Below are positions 1 to 6,453 of a stretch of 33,163 nt of DNA, one piece after another. The notes under the pieces are model-generated. The model was not told the DNA's origin. It was given only the letters and a program-made list of their open reading frames with translations, and ran no database searches. Within the stretch, counting starts at the first letter, position 1; each line of letters begins with the position of its first letter. Source of the DNA: VRUE01 sp963748075 (GTDB taxonomy: Bacteria > Actinomycetota > Thermoleophilia > Solirubrobacterales > 70-9); assembly GCA_963748075.1 (NCBI GenBank), contig CAVVHQ010000030.1, positions 1-33,163 of the forward strand, written 5' to 3'. Position numbers and translations under genes: made by a program.

Positions 1-372
1 ACCTTCCTGCCGATGCACTGGGTCGGGATGGACGGCATGCCGCGCCGCGTCGCCGACTACGCCGCCCAGTTCGGCGACTGGAACCTGCTGATCAGCGTCT
101 TCGCCTTCATCCTCGGCGCCGTGCAGCTCGTCTTCCTCTACAACATGGTCGTCAGCTGGCGCTTCGGGCCGCGCGCCGAAGCCAATCCCTGGCGGGCGAA
201 CTCGATCGAGTGGCAGGTCTCCTCGCCGCCGCCGATCTTCAACTTCGACGAGATCCCGCGGGTCGTCGGCGGGCCCTACGAGTTCGGCGTCCCCGGCGCC
301 AGGCACGCGATCATGGCCGGCGAAGGCGCCGAGGTGCCGCAGCCAGAGCCGACCGTGGCGGGGACGCCATGA
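1..372 (+). CDS. ctaD: Cytochrome c oxidase subunit I, C-terminal part (cut by window start)
   Basis: This is the 3' end of a canonical aa3/caa3-type oxidase subunit I, the heme- and CuB-carrying core of the terminal oxidase in the cytoplasmic membrane. The visible 123 residues contain the conserved loop MHWVGMDGMPRR, the last transmembrane helix (about residues 34-51 of the fragment) and the cytoplasmic tail with NPWRANSIEWQVSSPPP, which is typical of actinobacterial CtaD. The ligand helices lie outside the window. The frame is open from base 1. The stop overlaps the next start (ATGA at 369-372), so the genes are translationally coupled. It serves as a normal in-window contrast to the degenerate subunit I at 9065-10750. 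Confidence 0.95.
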   Translation, partial: TFLPMHWVGMDGMPRRVADYAAQFGDWNLLISVFAFILGAVQLVFLYNMVVSWRFGPRAEANPWRANSIEWQVSSPPPIFNFDEIPRVVGGPYEFGVPGARHAIMAGEGAEVPQPEPTVAGTP

Positions 373-1253
373 CCGCGGAGGCCGGGGACAGCCGCCCGCT
401 GCTGGTCTTCCTCAACGAGGTCGCCGGGGGGCGCAAGCTGCTTCAGGCGGTCGCCAAGCGGGCCGAGCGGGCCCCGTTCGTCGCCGTCGCGGCGCCGCAG
501 AACCAGCCGACGGTCGGCCAGCTGATCGACTCGGGCGAGCTGCGCGAGGCGGCTCGCGCCCGGGTGGAGGTGACGATGTCGATCCTCTCCGAGTACGGGG
601 TGGAGTCGGTCGGCGAGGTGATGGACCGCGATCCGGCGCTCGCCCTCGACGACGCGGTGCGCGCCCACGAGCCCGGCGAGGTGCTGCTCTCCTGCCTGTA
701 CGAGACCCGCTTCGGCCTCACCCGCAAGGACCTGGTCGAGTGGGCGCGGTCCCGCTTCGAGCCCGAGGTCGCGGTCACCCACATCCCGGTGCGGATCGAA
801 GACGACTCGATCCGCTGGGACGTGACCCACACCCTGGTCGTCGCCACCCAGACGGTGGCCACCCCGGACCTGGTCAGGCGCCTGAAGGAACGGGCCGGCG
901 AGCGCCCGCATCGCTACACGGTCGTCTGCCCACGAGCCGAGGGCGTCTCCGAGCAGCAGATCGTCCGCGATCTCGCCTCGACCCTGGCGGAGCTGTATCG
1001 GGCCGACATCGACGCGACCGGGCAGCCGATGAGCCCCGACCCGTTCCATGCCGTGCAGAACGCGATCGAGCACTACCGGATCGACGATGTGCTGATCTCC
1101 ACCTTCGCCGGCGAGGGCTCGCGCTGGCTCGACGAGGACCTGGTCGGCCGCACCCGCGAGATCACCGACAAGCAGGTCGAGCACCTCGAGGTGGGCCGCC
1201 CGGCGGAGGCCATCGCCGCCGCCGTCGCCGAGGGGGAGGGGGAGGTGCACTGA
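369..1253 (+). CDS. Tandem universal-stress-like protein inside the oxidase operon
   Basis: A soluble 294-aa protein with no membrane segment. It appears to be two repeats of an alpha/beta Usp-like (HUP-type) fold. Repeat 1 begins RPLLVFLNEVAGGRKLL and repeat 2 begins TLVVATQTVATPDLVRRL. Each is followed by a long helix with an alternating acidic/Arg pattern, a 'GEV' or 'ADIDATG' strand, a D-P-x-x-A-hydrophobic segment and a 'DEVLLS'/'DDVLIS' strand leading to a loop (ETRFGLTRKDLVEWAR versus FAGEGSRWLDEDLVGR). The parallel motifs support an internal duplication. It overlaps ctaD (ATGA) and ctaE (TGATG), so it is co-translated with oxidase core subunits. Function is unknown; a regulatory or nucleotide-binding role is inference. 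Confidence 0.75.
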   Translation: MTAEAGDSRPLLVFLNEVAGGRKLLQAVAKRAERAPFVAVAAPQNQPTVGQLIDSGELREAARARVEVTMSILSEYGVESVGEVMDRDPALALDDAVRAHEPGEVLLSCLYETRFGLTRKDLVEWARSRFEPEVAVTHIPVRIEDDSIRWDVTHTLVVATQTVATPDLVRRLKERAGERPHRYTVVCPRAEGVSEQQIVRDLASTLAELYRADIDATGQPMSPDPFHAVQNAIEHYRIDDVLISTFAGEGSRWLDEDLVGRTREITDKQVEHLEVGRPAEAIAAAVAEGEGEVH

Positions 1254-1876
1254 TGGAGAGCGCCACCGTCGCGCTCGGCCACGGCCACGAAGAGCACCAC
1301 GGGCCGCCCGAGGCGAACCAGAGCTCCCGGATCGACCGGCAGACGCTCGGGATCCTGCTCTTCATCGTCTCCGAGGTGATGCTGTTCGGCGCCTTCTTCG
1401 CCGCCTACTTCTTCATCCGGGTGGTCGTGGACCCGCCGGCCTGGCCGCCGAGCCCCTACGAGCTGCCGGTCGCGGTGGCCGGCGTCAACACCGCGATTCT
1501 CGTCTCCTCGAGCTTCACGATCCACTACGCGCTGGAGTCGATCCGACGCGGCAACCGCGGCGGGCTGAAACTCGGCCTGGTGCTGACCTGGATGCTCGGC
1601 GCGACCTTCCTCTTCATCCAGATCAACGAGTTCGCGCACATCGGCTTCAGCGCCCGCGACCTCGCCTTCGGCTCGATCTTCTACGGCCTCACCGGCCTGC
1701 ACGGCGCTCACGTCTTCGTCGGGCTGGCGCTGCTCAGCTTCGCCACGATCCGCGCCTTCCGCGGCCACTTCGGCCCCGAGGCGAAGAGCCACCTCGGCGT
1801 CGAGGTGCCGGGCATCTACTGGCACTTCGTCGACATAATGTGGCTGATCGTCTACACGACGGTCTACATCCTCTAG
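1253..1876 (+). CDS. ctaE: Cytochrome c oxidase subunit III
   Basis: Subunit III of the aa3-type oxidase, 207 aa with about five transmembrane helices, as usual for the bacterial short form. A His-rich N-terminus (GHGHEEHHG) precedes the first helix, LLFIVSEVMLFGAFFAAYFF, which contains the conserved membrane glutamate (the DCCD-reactive position in the family). The segments GLTGLHGAHVFVGL and GIYWHFVDIMWLIVYTTVYI, including the closing WHFVDxxW motif, are diagnostic. The ATG overlaps the upstream stop (TGATG), and the gene ends the rightward operon ctaD-Usp-ctaE. The subunit stabilises turnover of subunit I; nothing looks damaged. Confidence 0.96.
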   Translation: MESATVALGHGHEEHHGPPEANQSSRIDRQTLGILLFIVSEVMLFGAFFAAYFFIRVVVDPPAWPPSPYELPVAVAGVNTAILVSSSFTIHYALESIRRGNRGGLKLGLVLTWMLGATFLFIQINEFAHIGFSARDLAFGSIFYGLTGLHGAHVFVGLALLSFATIRAFRGHFGPEAKSHLGVEVPGIYWHFVDIMWLIVYTTVYIL

Positions 1877-2164
1877 AACCGCTCTGGCAAGCCGACTCCG
1901 CGAAGCCACCCTCAGCGGTGCGCCAGTCAGGCAGATCCACGACATCACATCACGAGCGCTTCGGGTTCTTGAAGCCCCTCAATAGCTCGCTGCTGTACGG
2001 GATCTGAAGGTGAGCTTGGAGCATCCCCGGCGACTGCATCCGGTTCGCGCCGACTAAGGGCCTATCCCGTTAAGGGGCACGCCCCTAACGGGATAGGCCC
2101 TAACAGGCCGACGAGGCCGAGCGCCGCCGCCGCGGTGAGGGTTGAGGCTCCCCGGCTGGGCCTG
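1877..2164. other. Non-coding stretch downstream of ctaE
   Basis: 288 bases with no supportable gene. The only clear structure is the long palindrome at 2057-2101, described separately. Base composition is more mixed than in the flanking oxidase genes, and short AT-rich words occur. This is consistent with the edge of the accessory patch that runs to about 5440. No oligo-T tract that would mark a classical terminator directly after ctaE was seen. Confidence 0.5.
2057..2101. repeat. Near-perfect 45-bp palindrome (21-bp stem)
   Basis: Bases 2057-2078 and 2081-2101 are reverse complements over 21 positions with one bulged A in the left arm (GTTAAGGGG versus GTTAGGGG). Only about 2-4 bases remain for the loop. 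Each transcript would fold into a very stable hairpin. It sits about 180 bp after the ctaE stop and about 60 bp after the end of the leftward gene at 2165. It could terminate transcription for both converging units, but there is no following T-run. It could also be a mobile palindromic element. I saw no second copy in this window. Confidence 0.8.
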
Positions 2165-2530
2165 CTAGCCGCTCAATCGTCTATGGGCGATCTGGTAGAC
2201 GGTTTCGGAATGGGAGTCCGGCGGGTGGTGGCGGACGCCGAAAGCCAGGTAGCGGAGCGCTATTTGACGGTCGACCACGTCAGGCCGGAAGACCATGCCG
2301 AAGCGTCCGGCTGGGGGCGGCAGGTAGACCTTGAAGCAACGCTCCAGGTCAGTCCCGTCTCGGGCTTCGGCCTCGCAGGGGCGCAGCTCATGACGGGCGA
2401 CGCCGTGGCTCTCGTATTCTTTGCGTGCCTCCTCCGCTGCTTGCTGACCCGCCAAACTGGAGCGCGCGAGGTCAGCCTCCCACCACTCCTCATCGAATCG
2501 CGCCGGAAGGCGCAGCTCCTTGTCGGCCAC
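2165..2530 (-). CDS. Small protein, possible RelE/ParE-like toxin of a two-gene module
   Basis: 121 aa, GTG start at 2530, stop TAG. It is charged and soluble with no membrane helix. The C-terminus (FGVRHHPPDSHSETVYQIAHRRL) ends in a pattern of a hydrophobic strand, a basic patch and a Y-x-x-A-x-R-R-L helix. This resembles the ends of some RelE/ParE-fold toxins, but the resemblance is weak and from memory. It starts three bases after the stop of the 73-aa gene upstream (2534-2755), the usual antitoxin-then-toxin layout. Codon use is less GC-extreme than in neighbouring core genes, suggesting transfer. The gene looks real; the toxin role is inference. Confidence 0.6.
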   Translation of the reverse strand: MADKELRLPARFDEEWWEADLARSSLAGQQAAEEARKEYESHGVARHELRPCEAEARDGTDLERCFKVYLPPPAGRFGMVFRPDVVDRQIALRYLAFGVRHHPPDSHSETVYQIAHRRLSG

Positions 2531-2533
2531 GTT

Positions 2534-2755
2534 TTACCCCTCGCCGTCCGGGGGAAGCATGTGCGGGCCGTGCTCGGCGATGAAGTCTTTCCACTCTTCA
2601 TCGGTCAACTCTCTGGCACCAGAGCGTTCACGCAGGGCCTGCAGGGAGGGTTCGGGCTCGCGGACGATCACGAACTCATCCTTGCCACGCTCCTCGGTGA
2701 CGACGAAGTCGCCCTCAAGGCCACCGCTGACCTTGATATGAAGCTGCTGCTCCAT
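2534..2755 (-). CDS. Small acidic protein, possible antitoxin partner
   Basis: 73 aa, ATG at 2755, stop TAA. The N-terminal half looks like a short beta region (QLHIKVSGGLEGDFVVTEE) and the C-terminal half is acidic and probably helical or disordered (RELTDEEWKDFIAEHGPHM). Small size, negative charge and position immediately upstream of the 121-aa gene fit an antitoxin. No DNA-binding motif is evident, so autoregulation cannot be argued. It could also be one half of an unrelated two-gene accessory module. Confidence 0.6.
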   Translation of the reverse strand: MEQQLHIKVSGGLEGDFVVTEERGKDEFVIVREPEPSLQALRERSGARELTDEEWKDFIAEHGPHMLPPDGEG

Positions 2756-2885
2756 GCCTGGATCATCGCAAAGCCTGCGACCGCCGTCGATCCAGGTCGG
2801 TTTCGTGCGCCGGTGAGACCGGAATCAACCGGAAGGAAAACCGTATGAGCAAGCCAAATCTGTCGACCCAAGCCGTCGCCGTACA

Positions 2886-3483
2886 ATGTCGAGCATCGTC
2901 CGGCTGCACCCACTAGACGATCTGCGCGATCACTCGGATGGCGCGAGGCGGAGGTGGTTCCGGCGCGCGCCGAAGGCGACCGCGGCACTTGCGGTTGGAG
3001 CCGCCGTTGCGGCTGGTCCGGCGCTCGCGAGCCCGGGGGGCCGTGCTCCCTAACCGAGAATCGGAGGACCGGCAACCTGACGGCGAAGGCGTGCATATCC
3101 GCCGCCCGCGAGTCCCTCGGCTGCACCGTCATCGCGGCCGCCCATCGGCTGGCGGGGGCACGGGACTCGACGGCGCCCGCGGCGCCGTGCTGAGCCGGAA
3201 CGGCCGCAGGCTCTACGTCGCGGCGAGCGCGGATGCCTCGCTTGCCGTGTTCAAGCGAGATCTCGCAAGCGGGGCCCTGTCCTACCTCGGCTGCATGACC
3301 GCGAACGCGAAGCTCGGGCCGCAGGGAAACGGCGCCTGCTCGAAGGTCCTGCGAACCGGCAGCCGGCGGGGCTACGGCTGCGGCCCTTACAAGGTCAGCC
3401 AGCTCCTCCTCAGTCCCGACGGGCGCTGGCCCTATGGGCTCGACGTGGGCGATGACGCGGTGAGCCGCTTCCGCATTCGCTAG
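2886..3483 (+). pseudogene. Frameshifted remnant of a secreted beta-propeller (lactonase/YVTN-like) protein
   Basis: Three pieces of one ancestral gene lie in different frames. From ATG 2886, a twin-Arg-like basic region (RRRWFRR) leads to an Ala-rich signal peptide ending PALASPGGRAP, then TAA at about 3049. A second frame then encodes RTGNLTAKACISAARESLGCTV. From about 3140, a third frame encodes GARGAVLSRNGRRLYVAASA, then SLAVFKRDLASGALSYLGC, and finally LLSPDGRWPYGLDVGDDAVSRFRIR. The 'S-P/R-D/N-G-R-x-L-Y-V-A-S' blades are typical of extracellular beta-propeller proteins abundant in this bacterial group. At most two blades remain of an expected six or seven, so this is a decayed and internally deleted gene. 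Confidence 0.7.
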
Positions 3484-3490
3484 CCCCCAG

Positions 3491-3664
3491 ATGGGGATCT
3501 CCGAGCAAGCGGTCTTTCGCTGGGTCGTGATCGTCGGGATCGCGGCCGCGTCGGTGATCGGCCTGACGTTGCTGACTGAGCCGCTGGTCGGGGCGCTGTG
3601 GGGCCTGGTTCTCGTCATTGTCGGAGCGCTGCACGGCTACCGGTGGCTGAATCGGCACAGATGA
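3491..3664 (+). CDS. 57-aa protein with two membrane helices
   Basis: A short open frame, ATG 3491 to TGA 3664. It has two hydrophobic segments (about residues 11-27, WVVIVGIAAASVIGLTL, and 33-48, VGALWGLVLVIVGALHG) joined by a TEPL turn, and ends in a basic tail RWLNRHR. This composition is typical of genuine small integral membrane proteins. No family is recognised. It begins 8 bp after the propeller remnant stop and ends about 100 bp before the IS110 transposase stop on the opposite strand. No clear ribosome binding site precedes it, so confidence is moderate. Confidence 0.5.
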   Translation: MGISEQAVFRWVVIVGIAAASVIGLTLLTEPLVGALWGLVLVIVGALHGYRWLNRHR

Positions 3665-3699
3665 GTCGCTGGGTTCTTACGAAGTGTGCGCCATTTGTG

Positions 3700-5230
3700 C
3701 AACGCGTTGTCTTAGGATTTTGGCAACATGGAAGCTGTGAGGGCGAAGTGGACCGATGAGACGCCCTGTGTCAACCCCCCGCCGTTTCGAGGCGTCGCAA
3801 ATTGCCGTGAAGGGCCGGGTCGTAGGGCGCCCGGTCCTGCCAGCAGCGCCACAGCACCCGCGCCCAGGCCCGCCCCAGTGTGCGCAGGGCATGCGGGTGG
3901 TCCTGGCCGCGGGCGATGGCGTCGGCGTAGACCTTGCGCGCCCACGGGTGCCAGTGACGGGTGGAGTCGGCGAGGACGGCCCACGAGTCGCGCAGCCGCT
4001 TGTCGCAGGCGCGCCGGAAGGCCGCGACCCGGTGCTTGCCGGACTCCACGGCGACCGGGCTCGTCCCGGCGTCGGCGGCGAGCGCCCCCTCCGTGGGGTA
4101 GCGCTCGCGAGCATCGCCCAGCTCGGCGATCAGGGTCGCTGGGCAGATCGTGGTGCTCGGGTCACGGAACAGCGGCCGGAAGATCTCGGCGTCGGGGTGG
4201 GCGGCGAGCGCCGCGCGAATCTGCGAGGTGAGCTCACGGATCTGGGCGACGATCGGCTCAAGCGCCGCGACGAGCCCCAGCACCGCGGCGCGGCGGGCCT
4301 CGGCCTCAGCCTCGCCGGCGCGGCCGGCGGGCGCGGAGCGCATCCGCTCCAGCAGCTCCTCGGGCGTCTTGCCACCCGAGTAACCCTGACGCGCCAGCCA
4401 CGACCCGAGGCGCTTGGGGCCGAGCCCCTTGGCGTCGGCCGGGCCCGGGCAGCGGCGCAGGAAGGCGAGCGAGATCGGCGAGTCGATGTCGCGGAAGATC
4501 AGCGCTCCGGGCCAGAACGCCTGCAGCTGGGCGCGCAGCTGGTTGGCGACCTCGACGCGGGTCTGCACCAGATCCTCGCGAGTTCGCGTCAGCGCCCGCA
4601 GCGCCTTGGTCGCGTCCGTGTCAGGGCGGATCGCCCGCAGCCGGTGGGCATCGGTGCGCGCCAGCTCGGCGAGCACGAAGGCGTCGAAGCGGTCCGACTT
4701 CCCCCGCGCGACCGAGTAGCGATCGCGCGCCGCCTTGGCCTGGTTGGGGTGGACGGCGATCACCGTGATCCCGGCCTCGAGCAGGCGGTCGACCAGGATC
4801 CCGTCGGGGCGCTCGATCGCGGCCCGCTCGATACCCAGCCCGACCAGCTCTCGGCACAGCGCCGCGATCCCCGCCTCATCGTGAGCCACGAGCCGCTCGC
4901 ACAGCCGCATGCCGGCCTCGTCGACCACGCAGAGCGCGTGCTCCTCCGAGGCCCAGTCGATCCCTGCGAACTTCTCCATCTCTCCTCCTCGTTCGGGTAC
5001 CTTCGGGTGAGAGCAGACCGAGAGGTGCCCGTGCGCATGCTCACTGGCCGGCGTTCTACGACGCCACGCCCTGTTGGCGCTTTGGGTGCCTCGCACCGCC
5101 GGGAGGCGCTGGTCTCATCGTGGCCCTCTACGGGGCTAGCGGCGGAGGCGCTCTCCCGGCGGCGGTCGGCTCTATGCGTTCCCCCGGGATCTTCGACGGC
5201 CTCCCTTCGGTCGGCCTTTCAATCTCAGAA
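3700..5230 (-). mobile_element. IS110-family insertion sequence (ends approximate)
   Basis: The element is defined by the DEDD-type transposase at 3771-4979 plus flanking non-coding DNA. IS110-family elements generally lack obvious terminal inverted repeats and do not make clear target duplications, so the ends cannot be placed from this sequence alone. In the IS110 group the longer non-coding end lies upstream of the transposase. Here that would be 4980 to at most about 5235, bounded by the ribosome binding site of the gene at 5245. The short end would be between about 3665 and 3770. The transposase frame is intact, so the copy may be active. Confidence 0.7.
3771..4979 (-). CDS. IS110-family transposase (DEDD recombinase)
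   Basis: 402 aa. ATG at 4979 is preceded by a strong GAGGAGGAG ribosome binding site, which decides the start over an upstream in-frame extension. The N-terminal RuvC-like DEDD domain shows FAGIDWASEEHAL (first Asp), IERPDG (Glu) and GKSDRFDAFVLAEL (K-x-D-x-x-D). A coiled middle region follows. The C-terminal Transposase_20 domain contains LIAELGDARERYPTEGALAA and then AGTSPVAVESGKHR, which carries the conserved serine of the Tnp domain. The length is normal for the family and there is no frameshift. The enzyme excises and inserts the element through a circular intermediate, guided in characterised members by an element-encoded bridge RNA. Confidence 0.95.
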   Translation of the reverse strand: MEKFAGIDWASEEHALCVVDEAGMRLCERLVAHDEAGIAALCRELVGLGIERAAIERPDGILVDRLLEAGITVIAVHPNQAKAARDRYSVARGKSDRFDAFVLAELARTDAHRLRAIRPDTDATKALRALTRTREDLVQTRVEVANQLRAQLQAFWPGALIFRDIDSPISLAFLRRCPGPADAKGLGPKRLGSWLARQGYSGGKTPEELLERMRSAPAGRAGEAEAEARRAAVLGLVAALEPIVAQIRELTSQIRAALAAHPDAEIFRPLFRDPSTTICPATLIAELGDARERYPTEGALAADAGTSPVAVESGKHRVAAFRRACDKRLRDSWAVLADSTRHWHPWARKVYADAIARGQDHPHALRTLGRAWARVLWRCWQDRAPYDPALHGNLRRLETAGG

Positions 5231-5235
5231 GAACA
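4980..5235 (-). ncRNA. Candidate bridge-RNA region of the IS110 element
   Basis: 256 bases upstream of the transposase without a convincing gene. Visible fold: 4995-5001 (GGGTACC) pairs with 5024-5030 (GGTGCCC, one wobble), with an inner TCGG/CCGA stem at 5003-5006/5018-5021. Further short stems are GGCGT/ACGCC (about 5050-5065) and GGTGC/GCACC (about 5087-5099). Established knowledge: IS110-group elements encode a structured guide RNA in this position. That this stretch is such an RNA is inference; the two guide loops cannot be assigned without the element ends. Confidence 0.4.
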
Positions 5236-5244
5236 AGGGGGAGG

Positions 5245-5439
5245 ATGCCCAGTGAGCGGCTCGATGACCTCAACCACAAGGTCGATGAGCTTGGGCGTCG
5301 CATGGACGGGGGGTTCAAGGAGGTGAGCGCTCGTCTGGATGCGGTGCAACGGACGATGGTTCACCTGGCTGGTGTGATCATCGCGGCGTTCGCCGCCCTG
5401 CTGGCGACCCAGCTCGGCCTGATCCTGACTCAGATTTGA
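5245..5439 (+). CDS. Small coiled-coil protein with C-terminal membrane anchor (paralogue of 16212-16484)
   Basis: 64 aa. The ATG at 5245 directly follows a purine-rich AAGGGGGAGG. Residues about 1-36 form a charged amphipathic helix (RLDDLNHKVDELGRRMDGG), then LDAVQRTMVHLAG. Residues about 40-60 are a hydrophobic helix (VIIAAFAALLATQLGLIL). The order of coiled coil, QRTM motif and tail anchor matches the protein at 16212-16484, so the two are paralogues. Such proteins probably oligomerise at the membrane; no function is assigned. The 3' end overlaps the 3' end of ctaA by 10 bases within a palindrome. Confidence 0.7.
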   Translation: MPSERLDDLNHKVDELGRRMDGGFKEVSARLDAVQRTMVHLAGVIIAAFAALLATQLGLILTQI

Positions 5440-5445
5440 GTCAGG
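5424..5445. terminator. Palindrome containing both stop codons of a convergent pair
   Basis: CCTGACTCA (5424-5432), loop GATT, TGAGTCAGG (5437-5445): nine perfect base pairs. The stop of the rightward gene (TGA 5437-5439) and the stop of leftward ctaA (5430-5432) both lie in the stem. Because the DNA is palindromic, both proteins end in the same residues, LTQI. A bidirectional terminator is plausible from position and symmetry, though no T-run follows on either strand. Confidence 0.5.
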
Positions 5446-6410
5446 GCCGGCTCCCGCTGCTGTCCGTCGGGGCCAGCCGGCTGCGCCGCGGCCGCCTCGG
5501 GCAGCTCGAGGCGGCCGGCGGTGGCCACCGTCCACAGCGTCGCCAGCCAGGTCGTCGTCGCCAGGGCAACGTGGACCCAGACCAGCTCGCCGGGCAGCTC
5601 CAGCCACCACTGGACGCCGCCCACGACCCCCTGGAGGGCGAGCAGGCCGAGTACCGCCGTCAGCGGGCGGAGGGCCCGGCGGTCGCCCCCGGGGCGGCGC
5701 AGGAGCAGCCAGACGGCGAGCGCGGCGAAGCCGAAGAGAGCCGCGATCGTGGCATGACGCTGCACGACCCATTCCAGCGTGGCGGCGCCCTTGAAGGTGA
5801 AGCGGTGGACGAGCTGGCCGGCGTGGGCGCCGGCGTGAGGGCCGGCGGCGGTGGAGATCGTCCCGACGAGGATCGTCAGCTGGCCGAAGGGGATCAGGGC
5901 GCGCACCGCCCAGACGCCGAGCCGGTCGGAGGAGCGGCGGCGCTCCCACGGCTCGTAGCGCGAGCACCAGGCCAGCGCGAAGGCGGCGTCGAGGAGCAGC
6001 ATCGAGACGATGAAGTGGCTCATCACCAGGCCCGGGGCGAGATCGAACTTGACGACCAGGGCGCCGAGGATCGCCTGGCAGAGGACCCCGACCGGCAGCA
6101 GGGCGCCGAACAGGGCGAGGTGCCAGCGGAAGGGCCGGCGAAACCAGGCGAGCACGCTGGCGGCGATCACCGCGATCCCGACGAAGCCGGTGAAGACGCG
6201 ATTGCCGTACTCGATCACCGCGTGGGCGTCGAGCGGCGGCACAGTTCCCCCGTAGCACTTCGGCCAGTCCGGGCAGCCGAGTCCGGAGCCGGTGAGGCGG
6301 ACGCCGGCGCCGGTGAGCACGATCAGCGCCAGAGCCGCGAGCGCGACCAGGGCGACCTGCGCGTAGCGCCGCGGGGAGATGCCGAGGCGGTCTTTGAGGC
6401 GAGCGCCCAT
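5430..6410 (-). CDS. ctaA: Heme A synthase (COX15/CtaA family)
   Basis: 326 aa with about eight transmembrane helices. It oxidises the C8 methyl of heme O to make heme A for the aa3 oxidase. The first extracytoplasmic loop holds the redox cysteine pair of the family (C46 and C52 in GCPDWPKCYGG). Heme-ligand histidines are visible in VMSHFIVS, QLVHRFTF, RHATIA and WVHVALA. The usual ExxHR motif of helix 2 appears as E67-YG-N70-R71, so Asn stands at the His position, a variant also seen in other actinobacterial CtaA (from memory). ATG 6410 has a GGGGGG Shine-Dalgarno sequence. It lies 43 bp after the cytochrome c gene on the same strand, probably one operon. Confidence 0.93.
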   Translation of the reverse strand: MGARLKDRLGISPRRYAQVALVALAALALIVLTGAGVRLTGSGLGCPDWPKCYGGTVPPLDAHAVIEYGNRVFTGFVGIAVIAASVLAWFRRPFRWHLALFGALLPVGVLCQAILGALVVKFDLAPGLVMSHFIVSMLLLDAAFALAWCSRYEPWERRRSSDRLGVWAVRALIPFGQLTILVGTISTAAGPHAGAHAGQLVHRFTFKGAATLEWVVQRHATIAALFGFAALAVWLLLRRPGGDRRALRPLTAVLGLLALQGVVGGVQWWLELPGELVWVHVALATTTWLATLWTVATAGRLELPEAAAAQPAGPDGQQREPALTQI

Positions 6411-6453
6411 CGTCCCCCCGATGATGCCAGCGGCCGGGCTCAGGCCGCTGCTC

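Noticed and set aside
2845..2916. 23-residue open frame with GGAAGGA in front, before the propeller remnant
   Set aside because: It has a fair ribosome binding site but no conserved features, and it overlaps the pseudogene signal peptide. It could be a leader peptide but is too short to support.
3761..5074. Nine-base direct repeat ACGCCCTGT at 3761-3769 and 5066-5074 around the IS110 transposase
   Set aside because: A 9-mer match between two spacers of this size is not rare by chance, and IS110 elements do not normally make target duplications. It does not define the ends.
3756..5255. Long open frame antisense to the IS110 transposase
   Set aside because: High GC keeps antisense frames open. 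The translation is Arg/Gly/Ala-rich without motifs, while the other strand encodes a clear DEDD transposase with a ribosome binding site.
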